Below, piece by piece: positions 43,848-52,900 of a stretch of DNA of 64,000 bases. The notes beneath the pieces are model-generated. The model did not search any database and was not told the DNA's origin. It saw only the letters and a list, made by a program, of their open reading frames with translations. Made by a program: the position numbers and the translations under genes. Position 1 is the first letter of the stretch, and each line of letters starts with the position of its first letter. The DNA is taken from assembly GCF_018619435.1 (NCBI RefSeq), contig NZ_JAHFZF010000022.1, positions 1 through 64,000 of the forward strand. The letters run 5' to 3'. Source of the DNA: Rhodoferax sp. U11-2br (GTDB lineage Bacteria > Pseudomonadota > Gammaproteobacteria > Burkholderiales > Burkholderiaceae_C).

Positions 43848-44495
43848 TCAGGGCCCAGGTGGCGTTCTCTGGGCATCCAGTTGGTCGCGCTGGGATTCCA
43901 GCCGGTTTTCAATTCTCACGCGTGCGATGCCGGTGAAAGGCTCTAGCCGCAACAGTGTGTCGGTTGCGCTCAGGTCGCGGCATTCATCAACCACCGCGCG
44001 ACCGACCGCGTAGAGCTTTGCGTTGCGGTCCTCACAGGCTTCGATTTTTTGAACATGGCTGACACGCAGGGCTTCAAGTTGTTTGCCCTTCTCCTGTGCC
44101 AGCGCGAGATCGCGATCCAGTTGGCTCAAGCGGGCATTGAGTTCCGACAGGCGCTGCTCAGTCAACACTTTGTGTTCAGCGGCCTGTTGCTGCAGCGCGT
44201 CGCGCTCTGCCGTCATCACCAGCAACTGCTGCTGCAGTTTCTGCGCTCGTCCAGACGACACACCTGCGCGGACCTCAGCGCCGTCCAGTGCTTCGGTCAG
44301 CTTGGCTTGCTCCGCTTCCGCTGTGGTGAGCCGTTCCTGGGCAGTCTGCAACTCCTTGGTCAACTTCTGTACCTGTTGCTGCGCCCGCCGCAAAACCTGG
44401 CGCTCCCGGCTTGGTTGATCCTGCGCTGTGGCCAGGCCACACAGGCTCAGCGCCAGCACCCCCCACATGGTGTATCGACAAAATGCAGCCAACAT
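43848..44495 (-). CDS. Exported coiled-coil protein
   Basis: A 215-residue protein with a signal peptide (MLAAFCRYTMWGVLALSLCG, cleaved after TAQ) and one long coiled coil from about residue 30 to 150. The C-terminal 60 residues (ACEDRNAKLYAVGRAVVDEC) form a small domain with two cysteines. ATG 44495 follows AGGAG and overlaps the stop of the ankyrin gene (TGATG). Last gene of the TPS/TonB locus; role unknown. Confidence 0.72.
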   Translation of the reverse strand: MLAAFCRYTMWGVLALSLCGLATAQDQPSRERQVLRRAQQQVQKLTKELQTAQERLTTAEAEQAKLTEALDGAEVRAGVSSGRAQKLQQQLLVMTAERDALQQQAAEHKVLTEQRLSELNARLSQLDRDLALAQEKGKQLEALRVSHVQKIEACEDRNAKLYAVGRAVVDECRDLSATDTLLRLEPFTGIARVRIENRLESQRDQLDAQRTPPGP

Positions 44496-45352
44496 CAGAA
44501 CTCCTGGAAGGTATAGGGTTGGCTTGAACGCACCATCTGCTTCAAGCGGTGTGGGCTGGCACCAGCCGCCAACAAGCGCTGCACCATGTCCGAGCGCTTG
44601 AGCAACTTCGCCCAGTACAACGGCGACAAGCCATTGACATCGGCCAGATCCGGATCGGCACCGTTGTCCAGCAACAAGCTGAGCATCTCTGGATAACCTT
44701 CGGTGATACACACCACCAGCAGGTTGTCACCCATTCGATCGGTCGCACGGGTACTGGCTCCAGCTTTCAACAGCGCCTGGGCAGCACCCAAGCGGTTCAG
44801 CTTGACTGCGTTCATCAGTGCTGTTTGCTCGTTCAGTCCCACGGCGTTCACATCGGCACCGAAGCGCAGCAAAAGCTGCACCATCTGTGTGTGTCCTCGC
44901 AGCGCAGCGGCAGCCAGCGGTGTCATCACACCGCCGCGCCCGTCAACGTCTGCGCGCGCGCGCAAAAGCGCCCGTGCGCTGTCCATCTCGCCTTCGCGGG
45001 CCCCCATCAGCAAGGCAGTGTTACCCCACTCGTCCACCGCATTGACCTGCGCTCCCGCTTTGATGAGTTGTCGAATTCGCGCCACGTCACCACTTGCAGC
45101 CGCTTTGCTCAGCGCCCGATCAAGCTCGCTGGCTGTTTGCACAAGCGTGTCACTGGCGCTGGCCACCAAGGCCTGCGTCTCGGCGGGCGATGTCCGAAAA
45201 CGCTCGGAGTCTTCGGGTCCAATGGCGCCTTGCTCAAGTCGGTCCCGGTAGGCGAGCATCTGCGGGTCGATGGCACAGCCCGCCATCACCACACACAGCG
45301 CTGCGCAAGCAACAACGCGCAGTGCCACGGCACACTTCCTAGAACTTGGCAT
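44495..45352 (-). CDS. Ankyrin-repeat lipoprotein
   Basis: A 285-residue lipoprotein (lipobox VVMAGCAID) with about six ankyrin repeats from residue 90 on, seen as repeated GNTALLMGAREGEMDSARAL and LTPLAAAALRGH-like units. Ankyrin repeats bind proteins; exported on a lipid anchor, it may hold parts of the outer-membrane complex encoded beside it. ATG 45352 overlaps the end of the porin gene by 14 bases. Confidence 0.8.
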   Translation of the reverse strand: MPSSRKCAVALRVVACAALCVVMAGCAIDPQMLAYRDRLEQGAIGPEDSERFRTSPAETQALVASASDTLVQTASELDRALSKAAASGDVARIRQLIKAGAQVNAVDEWGNTALLMGAREGEMDSARALLRARADVDGRGGVMTPLAAAALRGHTQMVQLLLRFGADVNAVGLNEQTALMNAVKLNRLGAAQALLKAGASTRATDRMGDNLLVVCITEGYPEMLSLLLDNGADPDLADVNGLSPLYWAKLLKRSDMVQRLLAAGASPHRLKQMVRSSQPYTFQEF

Positions 45353-46910
45353 TGAACAACACCTGCAGCGTATTGATGGACAAAGGCAAACCACTGATCT
45401 CCTGGCTGGACAACCAGCGTGCAGACAACCAGGTGGACTTACTCAGGCTGTACTGCGCCCCAACGATGAAACCCTTGGCATTGGTGCCACCAAGGTGGAA
45501 GTCAGAGTCGGTGAATGCGTCAAGCACGGCATCCGCCTCCACATAGCGATAAGTGAGGGAGAGTTGCCAATCGTCTTTGAGCAACATGCTGGGCATGCCC
45601 ACCGCCACACGTGCCAAATAGCCCTTGGTTTGTGGCTTGACCGGAACGCCGGTGCGGGCCAGGCTCTTGCTGGCGCTGAACCCCACGTTCTTCACATAGT
45701 CGCCCGTCAAGATCACATGCACGGGGTTGTACAGGTTGATATCTACCGTGCCCGTCAGGTTGATGATTCTGTAGTCAGCGGCCAGGGCAAACAAATTGGT
45801 ATTGATGTCACCATCGTTGTCAATATCAAAGAGCGTATTGCCCTTTTGTCTGTAGCCCGGTGCTGTATCGTTGTAGAGCGCGCTTTGGTAGCCATTGCGG
45901 ATACCACTGACATTGCGATAGTCATATAGCCCTAAACCCACTTTGGCGCGGGTCAGGTTGCTCGGCACCCATTCGACCCCCACCTGCGCGCCCGTCAGCC
46001 ACTTGCTTTTGGCCTTGTTGCTCACAGACTTCTGGATATCTTCCAACGGGAACGCGCCGATCGTGCCAAATGGCCGCCACTCCTTGGTTGACGCCAAACT
46101 GTCTTCCATCTGCAGGGCCAGACCTTCAAAGCTCAGGTCATCATCCCACACCAAGTCAGTGCTGAAAAAGGGGTTGGGAATACGCCCTGCCGACGCAGTC
46201 AACCAGGGCAGAAAGGTGGGTGAATGCGCCTTGAGGTAGGCACGATCCAGGACAAAGCTGTATTTGTTGCCGGTCTGACCCATGGTCTGGTTGGTTGATA
46301 CCGGCTCATTTGTGTTGCCCGTTGTGAGGCGAAATGCAGCCGAGACATCGGGGGTTACTTTCGCGGTGATGCCCAGTCGAGCACGCATACGAAAACGTTG
46401 CCTGTCTTCGGTCGTGTTGTCCATGTTTTGCCCCTGGACCTGAAAGTATGACTCTGGCGCGTTCGACTTGGCAAAACCGTCCATCTGGTACCCCAGGCGC
46501 AGGTCCCCCTCCAACTTGAAACGATCCACCCATTCTGGAACAGCATTTGCATCACCCCAGCGTTCGGACTTGGCCTGTGCCAACACCTCCTCGCGCACCT
46601 CATCAGAGATTTGCTTGCGCACCGACTCGGGCACATACTGAACACGCACCACACCGGGTTCGGGCTTCTTGGAAGCAAGGGGCTCAGCCTGAATGCTGGC
46701 TCTGGCCTTGCTCTGTGCTTGCTGAACAATTTGTGCAGCTTTGTCGGCGGTCAATACCCCCTGTTGCACCAGGGACTCCATCAGGTTGATGGTTGTCTGG
46801 CGCAGTATCTCCAGTTGCTCGCGTTCATCGGCATGGACTGCACCTGAGCCCAGGGCCACCAGGGTTGCCAAGGCAATATGGCGCAGTGTGTATTGCGTGG
46901 GATATTTCAT
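45339..46910 (-). CDS. Putative porin (outer-membrane beta barrel)
   Basis: A 523-residue outer-membrane protein with signal peptide (MKYPTQYTLRHIALATLVAL) and a periplasmic helical linker (about 30-100), then a barrel beginning DRFKLEGDLRLGYQ and RFRMRARLGITAKV, alternating strands to the final aromatic residue (LQVLFNAKF). This fits the putative porin family often found beside ExbB/ExbD/TonB genes. There is no TonB box or plug domain visible, so it is not a standard TonB-dependent receptor. ATG 46910 is chosen over an upstream in-frame TTG. Confidence 0.78.
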   Translation of the reverse strand: MKYPTQYTLRHIALATLVALGSGAVHADEREQLEILRQTTINLMESLVQQGVLTADKAAQIVQQAQSKARASIQAEPLASKKPEPGVVRVQYVPESVRKQISDEVREEVLAQAKSERWGDANAVPEWVDRFKLEGDLRLGYQMDGFAKSNAPESYFQVQGQNMDNTTEDRQRFRMRARLGITAKVTPDVSAAFRLTTGNTNEPVSTNQTMGQTGNKYSFVLDRAYLKAHSPTFLPWLTASAGRIPNPFFSTDLVWDDDLSFEGLALQMEDSLASTKEWRPFGTIGAFPLEDIQKSVSNKAKSKWLTGAQVGVEWVPSNLTRAKVGLGLYDYRNVSGIRNGYQSALYNDTAPGYRQKGNTLFDIDNDGDINTNLFALAADYRIINLTGTVDINLYNPVHVILTGDYVKNVGFSASKSLARTGVPVKPQTKGYLARVAVGMPSMLLKDDWQLSLTYRYVEADAVLDAFTDSDFHLGGTNAKGFIVGAQYSLSKSTWLSARWLSSQEISGLPLSINTLQVLFNAKF

Positions 46911-46937
46911 GAATGATCTTAAAAATGGAATCAAAAC

Positions 46938-47612
46938 TCAGGACTGGGCAACAATCCGCAACTTGATAGGCTGCGGCATATCACTGGGTGCACCCTCTCG
47001 CACAACCGCAACATTTCGCAAAGCTTGGCGCAAAGCATCGTCCAGACTGGGGTTGTCCCCTGGGCCAATCAGCTCTACGCGCGTGACAGCCCCGGCACTG
47101 TTGATCCAGACATGCACTTGCCGCTGATAGCTGCTGGCACTGCGCAGTTTCTTGTCTTTGGCCACTGCGTCCTGGATGCGTTCTTTCACCAAGGCGCTGT
47201 ACCAGGCGAAACGGCTGCCACCGCCATTGCCAGTGGCCAGCAGATCAGTTCCACCGGGCTTGCCGACGAGACCAAAACCATCGCCGCTGCCGGTGCCGGC
47301 CGCATCCACTGCCAGATCGGGACCGGGTGGTGGCGCTTGCGCAGGTTTGTCGGGTGTGGCCTCCGGCTTGGGCACATCGATCTTCTCCTGCGCCAGCTTG
47401 GGTGGAGGCGGCGGAGGAGTTTTGGGTGGCGGAGGTGGCGGCGGAGGTTTGATCAATGCAATTTCCTGAACGGCACGCTGCTTGGTTGCTTTGCTTGGCT
47501 GAGAAAACACCGAGTACAACCAGTAGCCCAAGACCAACATCAGGATCAGCAACAGCAAAAAGGCCGCCAGTCGCCCCAATCGGCGTGCAGACCATCGGTT
47601 ACTTGCTTTCAC
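46938..47612 (-). CDS. tonB: TonB-like energy transducer
   Basis: A 224-residue protein with one N-terminal membrane helix (LAAFLLLLILMLVLGYWLYS), a proline-rich spacer (two runs of prolines and KTP repeats) and a TonB C-terminal domain (YQRQVHVWINSAGAVTRVEL). It starts with GTG overlapping the exbD stop. It should carry proton-motive energy from the ExbBD proteins encoded upstream to an outer-membrane partner. Confidence 0.87.
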   Translation of the reverse strand: MKASNRWSARRLGRLAAFLLLLILMLVLGYWLYSVFSQPSKATKQRAVQEIALIKPPPPPPPPKTPPPPPPKLAQEKIDVPKPEATPDKPAQAPPPGPDLAVDAAGTGSGDGFGLVGKPGGTDLLATGNGGGSRFAWYSALVKERIQDAVAKDKKLRSASSYQRQVHVWINSAGAVTRVELIGPGDNPSLDDALRQALRNVAVVREGAPSDMPQPIKLRIVAQS

Positions 47613-48019
47613 TTGACCAACCGTTGAGTCACCAGCCCAATTTGGTTGAGCTCCAACCTACCCAGCAGGTCCAGCACCTCGACCACTTTGACATACTGCA
47701 CGGCCTGGTCCCCCTTGACCACAATGGGAAACTCGGGTGTGCTGGCCTTGTACTGCATCAGCCGTGCCTCCAGGTCCTCGAGGGTTGCCATGGGATAGGC
47801 GTCCAGATACAGCGCCCCCGTATCTGTGATCGTGATGGCTTTGGTCGAGGGTTTGGCCAGACTGGGCGTGTTGCTGGCTTTGGGCAGATTCACCTTGATG
47901 CCCTGCACCGAAGCTGTGGTCATCAGGATGAAGATCACAAGCAGCACATAGGACAGATCAAGCATCGGTGTGATGTTGATGTCGTCGTAAATCGCACCAT
48001 CTTCTTGGGCTTTAGACAT
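47609..48019 (-). CDS. exbD: ExbD/TolR biopolymer transport protein
   Basis: A 136-residue protein with the ExbD N-terminus (INITPMLDLSYVLLVIFILM, with the membrane aspartate) and a periplasmic domain. It forms the proton channel with the ExbB domain encoded 13 bp upstream. Confidence 0.9.
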   Translation of the reverse strand: MSKAQEDGAIYDDINITPMLDLSYVLLVIFILMTTASVQGIKVNLPKASNTPSLAKPSTKAITITDTGALYLDAYPMATLEDLEARLMQYKASTPEFPIVVKGDQAVQYVKVVEVLDLLGRLELNQIGLVTQRLVK

Positions 48020-48032
48020 GTTCTTCGCTCCT

Positions 48033-49787
48033 TCAGTCGCCGTAGGTCTCGGACATCTTGGTCACGAACTCGTCAACAAAGACATTCATGTCAGCAGAAA
48101 TTGTCTTGATCTTGGTCTGCAGGTAGTTGTAGCCAAACAGAGATGGAATCGCCACTCCAAGGCCTGCGACCGTGGCAACCAGCGCCGCGGCAATCCCTGG
48201 AGCAATGGCGTTCACGTTCACATCTCCCGCAGCGGCAATCGCAGCGAAGGTGATCATCACCCCCACCACGGTGCCCAGCAAACCGAGGAATGGTCCGCCA
48301 GAGATCGCAATGGTCAGCAGCACCATGCCGTTGTCAAGCCGCTGGCGCTCGCGCGTCAGTTGGGCATCCAGGCTGGAACGAACCGCCAACATAGCGCGTT
48401 CACTGATGGCAGGCAGCTCGTTCGACCCCGACTCGGCTGCGAGCTTAGCTGCAGCAATTGCCGATGCATTTGCGAAACGAAATTGCAACTCGCGCGCTCC
48501 CACCTGAAAAATGCGGTGGAGCGGCGAATCTTTGTACTCGTCAACCTTGTTTGAAAGCTGATCCAGATGGCTGACGTGGGCTGCGGCACTGTTTCCCAGC
48601 TGGGGCAGGTGCTTGGTCAGTTGGTCAAAAGCTTCGGTGAAGCTAGGATTGGCCTTTTGCTGCCGCGCCAAAAGCATCGCCTTGGTCCACATGATGTAGA
48701 TGGCAATAAAAAACATCACCACACAAATGCCCACCACCACCCAGCCATCCAAGGTCAGGTTGTTCATGGTGGCCATGAAGTAGCCGGTTTCCTTACCGCC
48801 TTCCGTGGTCTGCTCTTCCCCTTGCTTCACCAGTTTGCTGGCCGCACCTTGTGAATCTGCCTGCACCGCGATCCAGGCTTCGGAGCGTTCTGCGGTGGAA
48901 ATTTGGACCTCATCCAGCTCGCCCACCAGGCCTGCACCGATGCGCATACTGGCCGCAGCTACAAAAGCACCCGGTAGCCTGCCCACAGGCTTGCCGTTCA
49001 GATAAAGCGTTGCATTAGTGCCTGCACTGACAGCCACGTGCTGCCATGCGTTGAGGGCCAATGGCGCTGTGCCACGCACGGTCGCATCTTTGACACCCAG
49101 AACTGGCACGCCGTCTACCAGCGCCAGCTTCAAATCACCCAACGCCAATAACTCGCCATTGGCGAGCTCTGGTTTGATCCAGGCAGAAAAAGTGAACCCG
49201 GTGGCGGCCTGCAGCGCTGCATTGCCCACCACCAGCCCCCCTTCTGCCGACAGCTTGGCCGAACCGGCAATCAAACCACCCGGCACATAGCTGACTGCAC
49301 CCTGGCCAATGTGGTTGCCAGCTGAGGTGGCGTCCTGTGGCAAACCGCTGGCATCGCTCAGATGGTAAACAGCCCATTGCTGAGCGTCGTACATCGGATC
49401 CGATGGAAGCGGCGTAGCGGCTTCATGACCGTAGTACATCCAGATGTGCTGTGTACTGTTGGCTCCTGCCACCTTGGGCACCTGAACCCAGACAAAGGCC
49501 AGTTCATTGGCCGAATCAAAGCGCTCAATGTGAAATGGCAGCAAGGTCTGGTCATCTTCTGCCACAAACCGCATGTCCGAGCCGTCTTCCTTGGCTGTCA
49601 AAAAATCGAAATTCCCGGTGGACAAACGCAACAGTATCGGTACCGATAAGGCGTCAGTGGCAACACCGACAGCCACTGTGTCAAGGGTGATTTTTTTGCG
49701 CACAGTCCATTCCTCGTTCCACCACGCCTGGGCGGTTAAGGGGAGCAACAGCGCCCAAGCAGCGACAGCAAATAAAAAACGTTTCAT
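48033..49787 (-). CDS. DUF2341-LamG-ExbB fusion protein
   Basis: A 584-residue protein joining an exported domain to a proton channel. After a signal peptide (MKRFLFAVAAWALLLPLTAQ) comes DUF2341 (WWNEEWTVRKKITLDT to about 140), then a LamG/concanavalin-like domain (GFTFSAWIKPEL, LALNAWQHVAVSAG), then three membrane helices of MotA/TolQ/ExbB type (TLDGWVVVGICVVMFFIAIY, the late GPFLGLLGTVVGVMITF). The exported domains should face the periplasm and may sense sugars or protein partners. ATG 49787 is chosen because the signal peptide begins there. Confidence 0.88.
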   Translation of the reverse strand: MKRFLFAVAAWALLLPLTAQAWWNEEWTVRKKITLDTVAVGVATDALSVPILLRLSTGNFDFLTAKEDGSDMRFVAEDDQTLLPFHIERFDSANELAFVWVQVPKVAGANSTQHIWMYYGHEAATPLPSDPMYDAQQWAVYHLSDASGLPQDATSAGNHIGQGAVSYVPGGLIAGSAKLSAEGGLVVGNAALQAATGFTFSAWIKPELANGELLALGDLKLALVDGVPVLGVKDATVRGTAPLALNAWQHVAVSAGTNATLYLNGKPVGRLPGAFVAAASMRIGAGLVGELDEVQISTAERSEAWIAVQADSQGAASKLVKQGEEQTTEGGKETGYFMATMNNLTLDGWVVVGICVVMFFIAIYIMWTKAMLLARQQKANPSFTEAFDQLTKHLPQLGNSAAAHVSHLDQLSNKVDEYKDSPLHRIFQVGARELQFRFANASAIAAAKLAAESGSNELPAISERAMLAVRSSLDAQLTRERQRLDNGMVLLTIAISGGPFLGLLGTVVGVMITFAAIAAAGDVNVNAIAPGIAAALVATVAGLGVAIPSLFGYNYLQTKIKTISADMNVFVDEFVTKMSETYGD

Positions 49788-49913
49788 GGTGTCAATCAAG
49801 GAATGTGCAGCGAGCTGCTGCAAAGAAATAAGCGTAAGACTGGCCTGCGTCAGAGATGTGACAAACACCCCTCAAACGGTGGACCAGCATCGGAAATCTG
49901 TGGGGCAAAAGGA

Positions 49914-52900
49914 CTAGTCTCCGTATCCGAGCACCTCCACACGCACCACAGAAGGCCTGAGAGAAGCGGCCAACTCCTGCGCCGCCTTGGCCGACTCTGC
50001 CGCAGCCTGGTTCATTGCCGCAACCACCTTGCCGGTATCGTCACCGCCTGATGTGGCACCAGATGACGCAGCAGACACGGCACTGGTATCCGCCACCGGG
50101 GTGCCAGCAGACGTGCCTGAAACAGTGATGTTGTCGGCCCCAAGCACAACCTGAGCCGCAATGTTGAGGTTGCCCGCCCGGATACCGGCGTCACCCGCGT
50201 TGACTGTGCCTTTTGGGGCGATCAGGTCGACGTCGCCAGCGGTGATGCCACCGCTGGACAAGGCTCCGATACCAGAACCTGCCGCTGCAGCTTGCAATAC
50301 TTGGGTGACGCTGCCATCAGCCTCGACCCGAATGACCGGGGGGGGCACCGCCGTCGCGGTCTTTTTGCCCTTGCCAGCATCAATATCCCCTTCGCTGGAC
50401 CAGATCAAAATGTTGCCTCCAGCAGCTGTCAGCACGCGTGACTGATTGACCAACACGTCATCGCGTGCCACTACGCGTATATCGCCAGCACCAACAGTGA
50501 CAATTCCAAGCGGTCCCGAATCCATCCCGAACGATGGCGTGGTGACAAGCTCCTTGGGCGTATTGCTTAGTCCAACAACTACGCCACCTCCCGGAACAAG
50601 CAGCTCGATATCGCCACCCTGCTCCGTTTTAATGCGGCTGGCAAAAACGTCAATCATGCCTTGGTAGGTTTGAGTGGCCAAGGACCTACCCACACCAGGA
50701 AACACTGATTCCAAAGCAAGGTAAGCACGCGAAAAATCGCCCGCATAGGCGTTGTCAACGATGTTGGAGTCACGACCGGTGTACAAAACGGCGTTGAACA
50801 ACATATCGCGCACCCGTGTGCGCACCGTCTCGTGGTCTGAGGTTGCAACCTGCTGCACGCGCTGCAAGGCTTGGTCACGCAGCAACGTACTGTCGCCTGT
50901 GAGCCAGCGCGCCAGCCACAGCGTTTCGTCACTGAACACCCCGTCGGCCAAGTCATTTTCCAATCGGATCACTGCGCCTGCATAGTCCAGCCCAGCAGCA
51001 CCGACGCCAGCAGCCAAATGAAGATCTGCACCACCATCGGGTAACGAAGAGTTATCCAAAGTACCTCGACTTAGCACTCCCGCAGATGCACCCAAATCGA
51101 TGTCATGTCCAGCAGTCATGTCCAAACGCCCTGGTCCCGACACAGCAACATAGCTGCCGGCCGCCCTCAGTGATGGAAGTGAAAAGTCATTGCCAGCTTC
51201 AATCACGCTGACGTCATGAGCAGATACGTGCTGGATATCCATCGGGAGATTGCGAATGTCCTGACCCGCCCGGACATCAACGAGTTTGGCGGATTTGAGC
51301 AACCTGTTGTTTCCGAGAATCGATCCATTCACGGCGTAAATCTGTACCGGATCTGGGTCGTCAGTATGAACAGGTACCACAGCATGTGCCAAAGTTTGTT
51401 TCACACTCGTGGCACGATTGAATTCCGACGAGACTTGACCGGGACTCACACTGTCTGGCAACGGCGCTGTATCCGAGAGGGTAATTCGGGCAGACAAATT
51501 CACATTCTGTGTGGCCAGAATATCGAGGTCCCCCTTCGGTCCTGGGCTCAGAACCGTGTCTGCCAGTACCGAAACATCCCCAACAAACGCCACCGCAGAA
51601 AAGGTCGACGGCATGATCGACAGCAAGTCTTGCTTGCCATATGCGCTGAGCCCCAAGTTCACTGGCGTGGTGTAAACGCTGGACAAGGTAGCAGCCTGGG
51701 TACTGCCCGCAAATGCGCCGCCAAAAACCCTCACATCCCCCGTCGTGCTCTGCAAAGACACCGAACTGTCATCGGCATAGGTGGAAAACAAACTCCACTG
51801 AGGATTAAGTGCCTGCGTCGTGCCAATATTGCCACCAGAACCTGATGACTGAACAATGAGATGCGGGTTGAGTATTGCCTGCACATCCACATTCCCGAAT
51901 GCGGTTGCGCTGACGGAACCGTCTCCCACCGCGAGAATGGTATGCACTGGGCGATTACCGACCGAACGTCCGCTGCTGATACTGCCGCCCGCAGTGATGC
52001 TGACATCACCCAGATCTGCGTAGTATTGGCCACTTAACACGTCAGTCCCCGCGGTTATATTTACATCACCGCCACCCTTTCGCTTTGAAACTGCGTCATT
52101 TACCGTAGTCGAAGCCGTGTATCCCTGCGTGGCCGCAGAAGCAGACAGGTTCGACACCTTGCCTCCGGCGGTAATCGTGACATCACCCCCGCCTAGGGTA
52201 GCCACACCTTGCTGGAACTTGTCAAAACGGACCCACCACGCCGGCTGCAACTCATAACTGTTGCCATCCACCTTGAGCTCACCCTGCCGGTAGAGCCAGT
52301 TGCTGTACAGCTGCGCGGATGCGACCCCCAGTACGTCGCGATAGGCCGCCATCTCGATGTCCCCACCACCCTGACTGAACTGGGCCTGTCCGGGTACCAC
52401 AAAACCCGAATCAGGCGTGACCTTGATGCCCGCCGTGTAGATCGCCGATGTGTTGGCCTTGAGCACGATGTCCTGCCCTGCCGCCAAACGAATGTCTCCC
52501 GAGCCCGTCCGAATGAGTTTGGCCGCCGCCAACGACAAGTCACCCACGTTGGCGTTGGTGTTCATCACGTCTGCCGAACTAGCGTCCGCACCAGCAACCA
52601 GATTGAAAGACCAAGATCGGCCACCCCTGACCGAAGCATCCAAGAGGGCAGCGGGGTTGGCGCCATCCAAAGCCGTTGCTGTTGAGAATCCGTCCGATAA
52701 ATTGCTGTTGATGTTCAAGTTGCCGCCAGCGCGCAGCGTCAGCACCCCCGCCTCACCACCCGCATCTGAATCCTTGAGGTTCCAGTCTGCGCCAAGGGCC
52801 ATGGCACCTGCAGAACGAACTTCCACGCCCGAGACCACATGGAAATCTGCATTGGCGGACTGCCTCAATCGGGTCTTGATATCGCTGTAGTTAGCGGCAT

